A stretch of DNA of 22,458 bases from Trichoplax sp. H2. Taxonomy: Eukaryota; Placozoa; Uniplacotomia; Trichoplacea. Of the stretch, positions 1-12,300 are shown piece by piece. Position 1 is the first letter of the stretch, and the number at the start of each line of letters is the position of its first letter. The notes beneath the pieces are model-generated. The model was not told the origin of the DNA. It ran no database searches and saw nothing but the letters and a program-made list of their open reading frames with translations. The DNA lies in NCBI GenBank assembly GCA_003344405.1, contig NOWV01000416.1, forward strand, positions 1 through 22,458. Reading direction: 5' to 3'. Position numbers and translations under genes: made by a program.

Positions 1-1011
1 GAATAAAGCACTTTACTTTAATTTGGCATATGTTCCAATTTCTTTTCTATTTATAAAATTCTAAACTACCAAACTATCCAGCTATGAATACAACCTTTTG
101 TGCCTTTTATCCGACAGAAAAGTTGAAATTAACTATTATTACATCTGATATACAATAATTAAAGATAGGTATTAACGATACCTCATAAATTGAAAGATGA
201 TAAAGATTTTTCTAAGATGGGTAAAGTGCGACAATTAATGGAAGTGGAGGATTAAGTTCTGACTAAGTGGACTAGACTAGGACAAAGAACTTTCTCAAAA
301 GTTTTTTCAAATTTCTGCTATGATCAGCTATAATTCTTTGATAAGATTATTCGATACTACTACAAACCCTAAGATCTATTTCTAAACCTATTGTAAAAAA
401 ATACATTTATAATAATTTTACTTGCAGGACTTGTTGCTTATTGAATTTCTTCTAAATCAATAAACTCATTAAACAAATAAGAAAACGGTCGAACAATTTC
501 AGCAAAGAAAATACCAGTGACACTATTTTTAAAATTAAGCATAGGTAAAAGAAGCTTATCCTTATTGTGATACTTGAGAGTCATTGAACAAATCAATATC
601 AAATTAACCTACTTGAGAAATGAATAAGTATGAAGATAAAACTTAAAATTCATTTCGGAAGAAAAGACTTGTCAAAATATAGAGTTTTCGTAAGTCTTAT
701 TGTCCGACGATAATATCGCATTAGAGATAATGTCAAAAGAGTCAGCTACAAATAACGGTGCTACATGAATTGTGTCACTTCGCTATACTTTAGCCTATAC
801 TATGCCGTGTGATAAAATCAATCACCAAATTTTAAACTCTGCTGAAAATTAGAACTTCATTAGATCTTTGTGTAAAGATAATAAGCATACAACTCTAGTC
901 TAGCTGGATACAACCATTAGAAGGATTTTAGAAGGAACTACTGAATAGGTTAAAGTTTCCTGCTTATGCTGGTATGGGGACAATTTTAATAGCCATTTAC
1001 AGCTATATAGC
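1..1011. other. No gene recognised
   Basis: AT-rich sequence with frequent stops on both strands. I see no convincing exon, RNA gene or long repeat. Confidence 0.5.
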
Positions 1012-1430
1012 TGTTACGGTGTTGCCTTGTCATTAGAATAGTTTAATAAGTACAGCGGTAGCTAGTATGGAGAATATCCATATTTGTACCGTTAAAGATA
1101 AGTAATGATTTAACGTGGATGTTGTTTGTAATAGTTCATTACATATTTGATATTGATTGTTATTGTGTGATAGATAGCAGTAAGATGATTCAAGTTCTGG
1201 TTGATGATAGTTGAAGTAGACAACCTAAGAGCTTAGATTAAGATTAAGTATGAGTAAGAGATTCAAAATATTTACTAATAGAAAAGCTATGTAAGGAACA
1301 TCTCAGTTCAAGATGTTTCTCCTAGTAAGGTATAATAATAATACTGTTGTTGTTTGCAAATTAGGCGGTTCCTATATAAACGGGAATATTTGAGTTGAGT
1401 GGTGCTGTATAAAGTTGTAGATTTGTGTTT

Positions 1431-1521
1431 AACGTTAAGTAAAAGGACCTTTAATATAGTCAGCAGCTACTTATAGACTTTTACTGTACGTTACCTTGTC
1501 GTAGAAGTGAAATTGTGACAA
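1431..1521. repeat. Diverged copy A of the dispersed hairpin repeat
   Basis: This aligns by eye with 14597-14690. Shared blocks are AACGTTAAGTAAAAGG versus TACGTAAAGTAAAAGG, then AGACTTTTA, a CGTT(A/T)CCTTG block and (T)TGTGACAA. A TGTTACGGTGTT start at 1012 and ATTACA at 1562 may mark its ends. The hairpin here is decayed. Confidence 0.45.
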
Positions 1522-1565
1522 TAGCATAATTATCGTTCTAATTTATTTTAAAATTATTCACATTA

Positions 1566-4463
1566 CAGAGAGCAACATGCACTACGATCGATCACCTATT
1601 ATCCAAGTATAGAAACTTTTGTTAATATGAGCAGCTAAACATGCCTTTTGATAGCAAATATAGAAAGCTGCGCCACCATGCATCATACTAGGCATGGTTA
1701 GTAATCTACATTCGAATACATAGTTATATTACGTGTAGGCTTGGTACTTCTTGTACTATAAAACACAAGCTCTGTAAGCGCTTCCATTGGTGCTAGCCCA
1801 CAATGAAGTATAGAAGTCTTAAATATAAAATAATTTTATTTAAAGAATCAATTAATTGATTAATTAATTTTTAACCAGTCATAGTATTACGGAATAATAT
1901 AATAAAAGAACCTATCGACTAGAAACTTTTCCTTGATATTTAGTAAAACTACTTTACCCTAATAATTAGCGACATTAAAGTCAATAGCATAGCTTTATAA
2001 GATGCAAAGAGAAGTGCTAAGTTAAATAAAGAATTAAAAAATTGCTAATAAGAAGAGTAATATGCTTTATTATTGTACTATTCTTTATTCCGACCAATCT
2101 ACAAGGACTTACTTAATGCTATGCGGCCAAGACTATTTTATCCTTAAGTAATAACGATACTATTTTAATCACTTCCAATAATTTTTTATACTAATACACA
2201 ATGAAGGATGCACCTACAATCTACTTAATAGAAGAGTTACACGATAATTTACAGTAGTATATAATACATTACTATCTATTACTACTTTTCAATTCTTTCC
2301 TTATCTATTCGGATCCTTGAATTGGGAACCTGTTTCTTTTCTACCTCTAGATAATCCATGACTTTTTCGTAAACGAATTGTGAATAATTCCTAGTCTTTG
2401 CCTTGTAACAAGGCTGACTAAATCCTATCTATATCACTCATGAAACACACAATAAAGTTGGACAAATTGAGTTCGAAATAACAGTCGGCTCATAACAGCA
2501 CATAAAACTTAAGGTTTATTGAAGCTAGTCTAAAATTTAGTGTTCAGAACGACTCTTTGCAATCTTATATTTTACTTTTACACTCTTTTTTTCTATTTAA
2601 TATACTTAGCTTACGCATTAAATTCCTTATATTGACAGTTTATTACTGTCTTATTAATTATTTAATCAAACCCTGTTTTTCCTATCATCTCAAAAATTTA
2701 CTAGCTAAATTTTCTATTTTCAAAATTGATTTAGTGCTATCTATATGAGGCTATTTACTATACCTGAGCTGTTATTAGAGATTTATAGAGAAAAGTTCAT
2801 TTAAGGCAATTAAAGGCTCTTACGGTGTAACCATTAGTTGAAAAGTAGGATTAATTATTTCCTAAGATGTGGCTTAACTGAAATCATTGCCAAAATGTGT
2901 CGGTTCATACATTATCCACGGATTAAGTAACGCAATATTTACTATAAATTGCTAAGGATCGCCTGATATACATCGTTCTATTTCTATCAAATTAGAATGG
3001 GTGTCCAAATCATTTATTACTGAACTTCATGTACTATGCCAATTTTTCCATTATAACAATTCTTTTGGGTATAGGTGGAGAATTTTATTTTTACTTCGTA
3101 AAACTTACAGTGAGAATCTTACAATCGAAAGTATAATTCTTGAGTTTTGCCATTCTATTATAGGGAATAATACTATAAGGAAATAAGATTATCTGATACA
3201 AGCGTCAATGTAATTAGGTATGCCACGCAACTCTAACTGGTGTGTTAGTAAGATTATCAACTTTCTTTCAAAATATCATGATGTTAAGAATTGAGTGAAT
3301 CCAATCCTTGATCGAACAAAATGCTAAATATAATGTAACCGTTATGATTGTTATAGTAACCGTATTACACGCTAAAAGTGTAGGAATATAATTGTATTTG
3401 CATTACCAACTTACTGTAACGTTAGGCTTATTAGTTTGTTGAACAACAGATGAGATACAGTCGTGATAAATCGTAAGTGCTTAACTTACAAGTTAAGAAT
3501 AAGTGGAAAATTAGAAGTATTGGGATCGAGAATCGGTAATCTTAGATAAAGGCATTTTGTATTAATATATTTATATGCGTTTAAATGAAGCTTAGTATTT
3601 AGTATTCTCCTTATAAAGTATTTCTTTTTATTTGGTAGATTTAAAGATGAATCATAATGTAATTTAAGATTTTAATATAATAGCTCGTAAATAATATCTA
3701 AATTACTTTAGATGGTATTGGATAGATTGTGTCAACCAGTATAATGTTATACTTATTTGCAGCACTCACTGATTACTGTTAATGGCTTGATAGATAAAAA
3801 ATAATAAATAAATAAATCGGTCTTATCCTCTAACCTCCATCTTGTTTCAAAGTGTCCCAATCGTAGTGCAATTTAGTATTAACAAAGCTAAAATATTATA
3901 GTGTTTCTCGTAGCAGCATAGCCGGAGTACCTTAAAAATTCCTTGTCACGATACGAACGACTGTGTAGAGTAAATGACTAAATTTAGTGCTAAATGTTTA
4001 TATATGGAGATAACTATTAATGACTTACAGTAAGAACAACGGTAGTTATTATTTTGTTACAATAAATTATGCTTTACTTTAGTGAGAGTGCGTTTACGGT
4101 AAGTAATGTTAATTGGTTAGCGTGCTATATCTTGTAATGCTTATGATGAATATCCTGAAGATATCCAATCATTGATGACACCACAAATAATTCTGTACAA
4201 GGACATACTGTAGTCTAATTATCTAAAATCGTTCAGTACATGTCTAAGATTATGGATATCTTCTGTACTAATTTAGCCATCCAATATGAAGTAAATTTCA
4301 TGAACTGCTATTACTTGTACATAATAGCTGCTGCCGAAATATATTTAAGCTCGACAGATAGCTAAATAAAATGAGAATTCTATAGTTGTTTAACTTAGAA
4401 GCAAAGGCGTCTAAATTCTTGTTAGATAGTTAAGGGATACTGAATCCCGGAGACTATAGTAAT
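1566..4463. other. No gene recognised; scattered palindromes
   Basis: Open frames at 2557-2748 and 3001-3186 are AT-driven, lack ATG starts and show no domain features. A perfect 16-bp palindrome AATCAATTAATTGATT lies at 1846-1861, and an 8-bp-arm hairpin CTTAACTT-AC-AAGTTAAG at 3480-3497. Confidence 0.5.
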
Positions 4464-4511
4464 ATAGAGATTTGTTTTACGTTATCTTTGTCACAAAGCT
4501 AGTTTGTGACA
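4464..4511. repeat. Diverged copy B of the dispersed hairpin repeat, with perfect 9-bp hairpin
   Basis: TGTCACAAA (4489-4497) and TTTGTGACA (4503-4511) form a perfect stem around GCTAG. The preceding AGATTTGTTTTACGTTATC matches the corresponding stretch of the 14.6-kb copy, and ACTGAATCCCGGAG at about 4439 resembles ACTGAGGATCTCCGGAG at about 14508. Confidence 0.45.
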
Positions 4512-5525
4512 TTCCTCTAATAGTCAGGATATATTATTACAAAAGTGTAACAACTGCTTAAAGAAATGTATAAATAAACTTGAGTAAACTGTTCGGAATT
4601 TCATTGGCTAAAAGCTATCTTACATCGAAGCAAATATCATTTTGCTTATATAGGCCTCTGTAAAGATATCTTGGATAGTTTTAATGATTTCGAAATTAGT
4701 TACTACTTAAGCTACTTTTATCGTTGCTATAATCTTAATTTGCGTAGGCTTATTGTATGTAGAACAACTGGAATCTGCTTAATACACACAAGCACATTTA
4801 TTGCTCGCTTTTAATTGCCATGATATCATTATAAGCGAAAACGCTGTTTAAATACACAAAAGAAGCTCTTAAAAATGAAAAGGTTTTCACAGATTCTAAA
4901 ATATTGCTGTAAGAACAATGGATTCGTAATCCAATAAAATATATTTTCTTGGTTCCTGATTGAATTGTAAGGTGAACTTACTATAGTAGTCGAGCAATTT
5001 AAACAAATTATGTGCATGAACGTCCGATTCTGCTCAAGGCAATGTTTAACCTTACTGAATCTTTTTAAAATGCATAAGCTAAATTAGGCAATTATTAGGA
5101 ATTAAAAGACGGAATGCAGTACTATTATTTATGGCTTTCATGCTGTGTTTTGAAAATTTACTGCTGCTACTTAATAGGCTGTATATTGACCATGTTTGCC
5201 CCATACCAGAAAAATATTCCCTGATATAACTATGGAAGGATAGTTTTACTTTATGTACACCAAGAGTTTCTGACAATGCTATAAAAAGCTGGTGCCTGAA
5301 GACCACTTTTTAGTTAGGTAGTCGGTTTATTAGTCAACTAGTTTGTCAATTGCTATTGAATTGTCAAGGCTATAATCTTGGTTGCCAAGATTTCTTCATT
5401 AATAAATAGTAGTAAATCTCTGGCTACCTCGTCTATACTATCAGTGACGCTATAATTATGCTATAGTATTGTGTCGTTGGAACTCAATTATTAAGTGATA
5501 TAGCGCATCTCGCCTCTTTAAGTCA

Positions 5526-5590
5526 GTAAGAGGCGTTCTTCGTAAGCATTGACATGTGTCGAATACTTTGTCAATATTGGTATGTGACAG
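5526..5590. repeat. Probable copy D of the dispersed hairpin repeat
   Basis: AGTAAGAGGCGTT (5526-5538) and CTTTGTCA…GTGACAGG correspond in order to blocks of the 14.6-kb copy. It overlaps a perfect 8-bp stem CGCCTCTT/AAGAGGCG (5511-5518, 5528-5535). It is the most diverged of the four. Confidence 0.3.
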
Positions 5591-6009
5591 GTATGCATAG
5601 CTTTAAATTCCTTACTGTATTTTCAATTTGATTGGCTAATACTCTTCAACATTGATGGGAGAGTAGCGATTTTATAATGGTGGGCGATGTACTTATACAA
5701 GTTTGCAAACAGTCGCACCTTACTTTACACTAATCTATTGTTTGGCTTAATTCAAAGTCATAAATGTACCATTTCTTCTATTGAATTCTTTTATAACTCA
5801 AATAAAATATTCTATAAGTTCTGAGCTAATAATTTCACCAATTACGTTAAGCTTAGAGTCCAGGATCAAAGAAACCGTAATAATCCTTCAGATGAAAATC
5901 ATTAAAAATTTGACTTTATTTGCCTACTTATGACCTGCGTCCTGATTGGTCGTTCCTATGACGAATGATTGTGCGAACATAAAATATTGATCAAAGAGGT
6001 TCTGCCTTG

Positions 6010-6024
6010 CCAATTTATAAATAG
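6010..6024 (+). promoter_or_regulatory. Possible CCAAT/TATA core promoter of the mosaic gene
   Basis: CCAAT (6010-6014) abuts TATAAATAG (6016-6024), 183 nt upstream of the start ATG, and an inverted CCAAT (GATTGG) lies near 5944. In AT-rich DNA a TATA match is weak evidence, so this is only a candidate. Confidence 0.3.
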
Positions 6025-6206
6025 CCAAACTCATCCGTATGATATATTAATTTAAGCTATTGCTATCGTTTGTTGAGTCAAAAGCAAAATTTAAGATACA
6101 AAACTATAGTTAATACACAGTAAAATCGTTTATATCACCATAGCAGTAGATCTGACTTCAAAATAAAAATTTTATAAATTGTATTCCATAATCAGAAATT
6201 TCATAA

Positions 6207-6379
6207 ATGAAACTAAAGGAATATAGTCAAACAGTACTTATAGGGCTCTTGTTATTAACTTTCGGCAACGGCTATGAATATTATAGTTGTCCGGACAAAT
6301 GCCAATGCCAAGATGGTGCAGTTCATTGTAGTTTGCTAGAAGATTCAATATTGGAAGTCCCGAAAGATACTCGTCAAAT
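6207..6379 (+). CDS. Exon 1: signal peptide and LRR N-terminal cap
   Basis: Residues 1-57. A charged start is followed by a hydrophobic core (VLIGLLLLTF, residues 10-19), a classic signal peptide probably cut near G22. Then comes an LRRNT cap with its four cysteines C28, C32, C34 and C41 (pattern CPxxCxC…VxC) and the usual 'L..VP..T' ending (LEVPKDTRQ). The donor is CAAAT|GTAAGTG. The intron is phase 2, the phase usual for introns that separate LRR-encoding exons. The A/T-rich context gives a weak Kozak match (T at -3), but the preceding in-frame stop leaves no alternative upstream start in this exon. Confidence 0.85.
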
Positions 6380-9300
6380 GTAAGTGATTTTGTCATTTAC
6401 ATCGTAGTTTTAGATCTAGTGTACGTGTTTGCTGATCATTTATTAGCGACGTAATGGACTTCCAGGTTAATTTTTGGCTTGAGATAGACGTAGTTATAGC
6501 AAGCATTTAGCGATTTTATCGACACGTTTATTTTGCTAAAATCAGATCAAAAATATTTCGTACGTCTATTATTGCCGATACGTTCGTAGTATAATTGTAA
6601 ATCGATCAAAGCATCTTCCAAGTCTATATTAATACGATTCTTTCCTCTAACTGTAAAGTATCTTTAAGAAATTAGTTTTTCAGAGTTATGCTTTTCTTTT
6701 ACGTAGATTAAATGAAAATAGTTTAAGTAGCATGCTAAATTCTAAGAGTATGTTAGCATCTATTCTTTTGATGATATTTACGCTATGCAATGTATTCTTT
6801 TCGCGACCATAAATATATTAGGACCATTAGATATTAACAGATTGAGATAAGTTACTTTTTGTTATGAAGTATCTACTGTGAAGCTATAACTAGAAAAGAT
6901 TATTAAAGTTAGAGAATCACCAATACTGATTGCTCATAGCATTGATAGATAAACAAAATTTATTTAATAAAGTAAAGTGATGCAAAAATTATTAGTTCCT
7001 GTTGTAATATTTTATAATATAATTTGTCACTTTTTGTAAATCGCCTATAAAAGATAAAACAATCTATTGCGCTTGCCTAATTGAGAAATAATTCTTGATT
7101 TATTGCTTTACTCGAGCATTCCTTCAGATTAATTACTAAAATTCATCTTTCTTGATTAGTATTTTAGAAGAAAGTGTGGATTGTAGCCAAATCGCGGTTA
7201 GTAAATTGTTACGCCTTGCTGAAGACTTAGATATCAATTTGATTGGAAAGTGCAAATCACCGAAAGAATATGCTGGATATTCGCTTAAAGATCTTATGGA
7301 ATTAAAACTATCTAGAGCTCAAGGTGATAGTTCAGGAAATAACCAATAATTATGTATCACTCAGCCAAATTTTGTCAGAATAACGTCATCGTCAGCTAAT
7401 TATGATAGACCTATGCCCTTATAGCATTTATCCTTCTAGTATGAATATTTTATAATAAATTATTCAATCAATTCTTGAATATAATTTGATATTTAAAAAA
7501 TATTTAGAATAATTCGTAATATACGAGTATAACTGTATAGAGCGTTTCCAGTCAATGCTAGCCAAAACGGCTTATTATGTGCTAACATGAAGAACATAAA
7601 AAAGATACTTAAAGTCCGGAACTATGATTTTAATTTAATTTTAATCTTAAATTCTGCGATCGTGAGGGACTAATCATTTAATATCATCTTTTCATGTTTT
7701 GCATGCAATACACTTTTACTCACATTTCTTAAATGGTCTATTCTATCAGTAAATATGCAGATCATTATGACTTCAAAAGATTTGTATAAGAAAGACTGCA
7801 ATAAGTTTTTAAATTTTTATGCTTCTGTCAAGTGAAATTTAAGACAAGATTATAAATTAATTCTAATTGCTATTTTTCTTCTAGCAGAGAATGAATTCGC
7901 TCGGAAGCCCAGGATAAAAAGAAGTGGTTTTAATATTTCGTCGGTTTACAACTTCCAAGGTATGTATTCTTTGCAAGGGATAAAGTAAGACTTAGTTTTA
8001 CGATTGATTGCATTCGTATAAAGTTGATTATGAATCGTAGACTAACTTCTAATAATAAAGTATATGTAGCAATTTCGATGCTGCCTTTCACAAATTCGAA
8101 TACTTTGATAACTGTCACATTAATTTGAAATTTCTTATTTCTTATTTTTAAAATTATTCTTATATGCTCGATATGTGTACATTTGACCTTGTGAACTGTG
8201 AAAAAATCCAGTAAAACCTACTTTTGGCGCAGACTGTAACTTTACACTAGATGATTGTGGATGGAAACAAGTGGCAGGTATCGATTTCGCCGACTGGAAG
8301 CATGGTAAATATTCTAAACGAAATTAATAAATCCCGTAGATCTGAAATCTTTTAATACTGCATGTAGATTTACGTTCAAGTATGCATGCTTCGATTATGG
8401 ATTTCTAATTTTCTTCAGATGGTTAACTTGATTAGTATTGAGAAAGTTTTGCTTATTTTACTTTGCAACTTTTTTTAAAACTAAACTATGGTCTAATTTT
8501 ATTCATGTGGTACGGCTTTTGTAATGCCTTACCATAGTTAAGAATGTTGGCTTAACATTAACAAAAAACCCACCAAACATGCCGCTAGCGAGTTTGCTTA
8601 CATAGTAAGCCCACCATTGAGAGTCTCTCCTGGCGCTACAAATAATGTGGTTAGTTTTATACACAAGTATTTTATTCTAAAGTTAAAAAAAAAATGAATA
8701 CACCGAAAGATGCAAATACGCTTTATAAAAATATCGTAATTGCAGTATTTTACAAGATCTCAGGCCTACGTTAGCAGAACAAGTACCAGAGGCGCTACAT
8801 AATAAGGAACTTTAGATTTCCAAATAATGCATTAAGCTTTATAATAAACGATAAATAATGCAATATATTAATTATTGATGCTAGCTTAAGCTAACAGGGA
8901 AGGCGGATGGTGTCCGGATGGGATTTCTTGATGTTCTTCTGATTTATCCAAAGTATAACAATAAAATCGACTTCAAGGAACGAATGTATCTTCCAGGAAG
9001 TTCCTCATCAGCGGGCAAACCGAAAACCATCTTTAGCTATTCAGTTAACCCTGCTTATCCGGAATATAATGTAAGCAATAATTTGATTTGTAATACGTCT
9101 AATTAGAGAGTCTTATTGTAGTTAAATATTCCTTGGCAGTTGTGAGACTAACATAATCTCATGTAATAAAGTCAAGTTTACAAGAAACTATAGTTCTTGT
9201 TTTACCTTTAAGAAGAGACTTTATCTGTGAAATCAAACCTTATTAAGCTATATGCGGTACTTATTCAAAGTCAGTTGTTGATTGAATGTAATATAGTTGC

Positions 9301-12300
9301 AGTTGCAATTGGAATTGAGTAAAGTAAAGTTACGGTCGTCGATCAAAACCAGTCTTAATTAAAGTATCAGTAGTGATGTTGGTGTTAGAAAGGTATCGTA
9401 ATTAGAATTTAAAGCAAGTAGTGAGGCAAATGTATTGCGATGGAGAAAATTAGAGTAAAGATTTTTTACATTGTCATAATAAGTTACGGCTTCGGTCTTG
9501 ACAATCCCCCGTAAAAAATATTACTTTAATTACTTTGTTTGCTGAAAGGTAATGATCCTTGGAAATCCTGGAAATCTATTCCCACCAGGAGATAGGACTA
9601 TTACCCTAATTGACTTTAAAATATGGCCAGCAGGTAATAATTATATGTATTTATTAATATCGACAGAGAATTAGGGTCTGCAGTCTTACATAAATACTAT
9701 GTCATCGGCTTAGTTATAGTTACTAAAAAATTCGCCCTACAACTGACAATAATATTTCTTTACCAAGTTACTGCATCAAATCGCTTATATATTGTTGATC
9801 GCCGATTCCTATAAAGTCGCAAATGCTCTATCTACTATTAATTTAAGCTACAAATTTGATGTATTTAGGGTTATATTACTGATTAATAAATCATAACTAA
9901 AGCAAGAACAGATTCTCATATTTTTGAATAATTGCTACGGCACATTGTATGTAGAGGAAACCTGTATTACATCCGACGGTGATGACTATCGTGGATATGT
10001 ATCAGTTACAGAAACTGGCAAAAACTGTATCTCTTGGTCAAAGGCACCTCCTCCATTTACAAGTTCAAACTACCAAGGATACGATTTACGGATCAACTGG
10101 TGTCGAAACCCTGGTGCCAGTCGGGCTAAACCGTGGTGTTATATATCCGATACTACATTTGAATGGGAATACTGCAATATAACAACTTGCGGTCCAACTA
10201 ATATTACGTCAGGCAGTCTTAATCCACTAGGAGGTGAGGGAATTTAGGAAGAAATTAAAGCTGTAACCCACCGGTACTTTTACTCTTCATTTGCAATCTA
10301 ATTGAGGAAGTGACCATATCGATAGGTCAAGGCTTCTATTGATTGAATATAAACTATTTTAAGTAATTATTAGAAGAACAATTTTGTTTAAATTATGCCT
10401 TTCCGCGAATGATTTTACGATGCTTCACAATAATTTCAAAATGACGGCAGTCTCTAGTACAAGTACGTTAATTTCAATCTCTAATGATTCTTAAATATTC
10501 GTATTTAAAGCCTTAGATGAATTTCAATAAGTAATACCTACTAAATTTCTAAAAATTAAGGCCATCATATAGTAGTTTCTAGAAAAAGCCAAGAAGCAAA
10601 TACAGAAATATTGTGATACTAGTTAATGGAATTCAGAGGTTTTATTATAATTTTTTTAAATATCAATGCCTACAAAGGCTTACAGGTCAAGTGTAATTAC
10701 TAGCAGTAGTGTAATATGCTGAAAATATATTCAAGTAGATTAATATCAGAACATATTAATTGATTTCAATAGAAAAAAATCCGGTAGCAATCACATCATT
10801 TCTGGACAAATTTGAATCCAATGACGTTGGTCAATTAGCTGTATACGCTAACGGCTACTGGTTTGGAATTTGTAATTCTTCCGTTCAAGTAGCACCTAAC
10901 ATAATAAATCTTATGTGTCGGCAAACTAACCTAGGCTCTTATGGGAGTTACTGGAGTAAGAAGCGATAAACAATATTCCTAAATTACGAGTATAATAAGA
11001 GTTTACATGATACCAATGACTGTTAATATAACTCAACATGCGTTTTGTTAAATTTTTACATGCACAGGCATTCCAATCGATATGTCTAATTCTCGCTGCA
11101 TATCGGCACAGGCTATTTCTTGTCCTCAATCTGCAAAGTCTTTTTCTGAATGTACCGTATCTGCAAATCTTGCATCAGCTTCTTCTGCACAGAATGTTTG
11201 GGTATCATGTTATCCAGAGCCTTCTCTCAATATATTAAGTAAGTTAGCCTTGGTATACATACAAGTATTTTAATTATAGCATTAAAAAGTTGGATATATT
11301 CTTGTAAAACAAAATTTATTTCATCATGAAATATGCATACTAAATTAGCAGTTAGGTTTTGGTGATAAATACTAAAATATAATTTTTGGTTAGATGATTA
11401 CTTTGCTCACTAACCAGAATGTGCACTTTCTAAATTTTAGCTACGAATAAGTACAAGCTTAGCATCGACGTTGTAGGCAAAACTAAAAATTATATGGGTC
11501 TTGCTATGATCAGCTTTAACAATCAAGAAGGAGGAATTTGCTTACATGATTGGATTTCTAATATCAAAACTGCGTCAGTTTTCTGTAGAGAACTTGGTTA
11601 CACTACTGCGGGTCTAAAATCCGGTAAATATTTAGTACTTCATAACTGCTTTATGAAAAATGTAGATACCATTATTAGCTATCACGATTGTACCTGCAAT
11701 TGCGATTAATTCGTAATAACGGCGTTATTATAGTTCAGTTTTTTGATGTAACCTACCCTATGAGCTTGGTAAGTTTCATTCGTTGTATGGGATACGAGAC
11801 AAAGCTTTCTCAATGCACCATAGAAACTACCAGCACTCCCAAGCCTTGTACCTACAATGCATCTTTTTACCAGCCTAATCGAACAGCTACTGTTCAATGT
11901 GAACCCAACAAAAAACACTATAGTAAGATACTTGATCGTTTATTATTTGCTTCCATTACAATATAAGACAATATTTAAGTGTTTTTGTCGTGAATTTGGT
12001 AGTCATTTAAGCAATACGTAATAATATAGGACATTAACAACAGGCAGGTTATTGAATAACTATGATATGCTCTAGTAGCTATTGAGCAATTAAAAATGAA
12101 TTCAATTATAATTATAGAGTATGAGATTTAGTAACATTAATTTTTATCTCAAAATAAGCTACAAACAATCAGCCTTCTTACTGTAAGTTTACATATGGTT
12201 ATTGTGGATGGAGTTCGGGCTATGGAGTATCCTGGATTTGGAATCACTTTGACGGCACAAATTACAAGCCGACACAAAAAGGTATTACTAATCATTTTAG

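Larger units (their letters stand above)
4512..6206. other. Intergenic, upstream of the mosaic gene
   Basis: No exon recognised on either strand. A perfect 7-bp hairpin ATCTTGG-TTG-CCAAGAT lies at 5375-5391. The last 200 nt contain the candidate promoter and the 5' UTR. Confidence 0.45.

Noticed and set aside
1669-1701. Kozak-like GCCACCATGC near 1675
   Set aside because: The frame ends after seven codons; the context match is coincidental.
5079-5306. 75-codon minus-strand frame
   Set aside because: No recognisable family, Ser-rich by chance; flanks show no promoter or splice evidence.
9979-10182. Second frame across the kringle exon
   Set aside because: Out-of-frame shadow of a six-cysteine kringle.
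11624-11709. Reading through the exon 11 donor to the stop at 11707
   Set aside because: The continuation loses SRCR similarity, while splicing 11623 to 11734 restores a six-cysteine SRCR domain.
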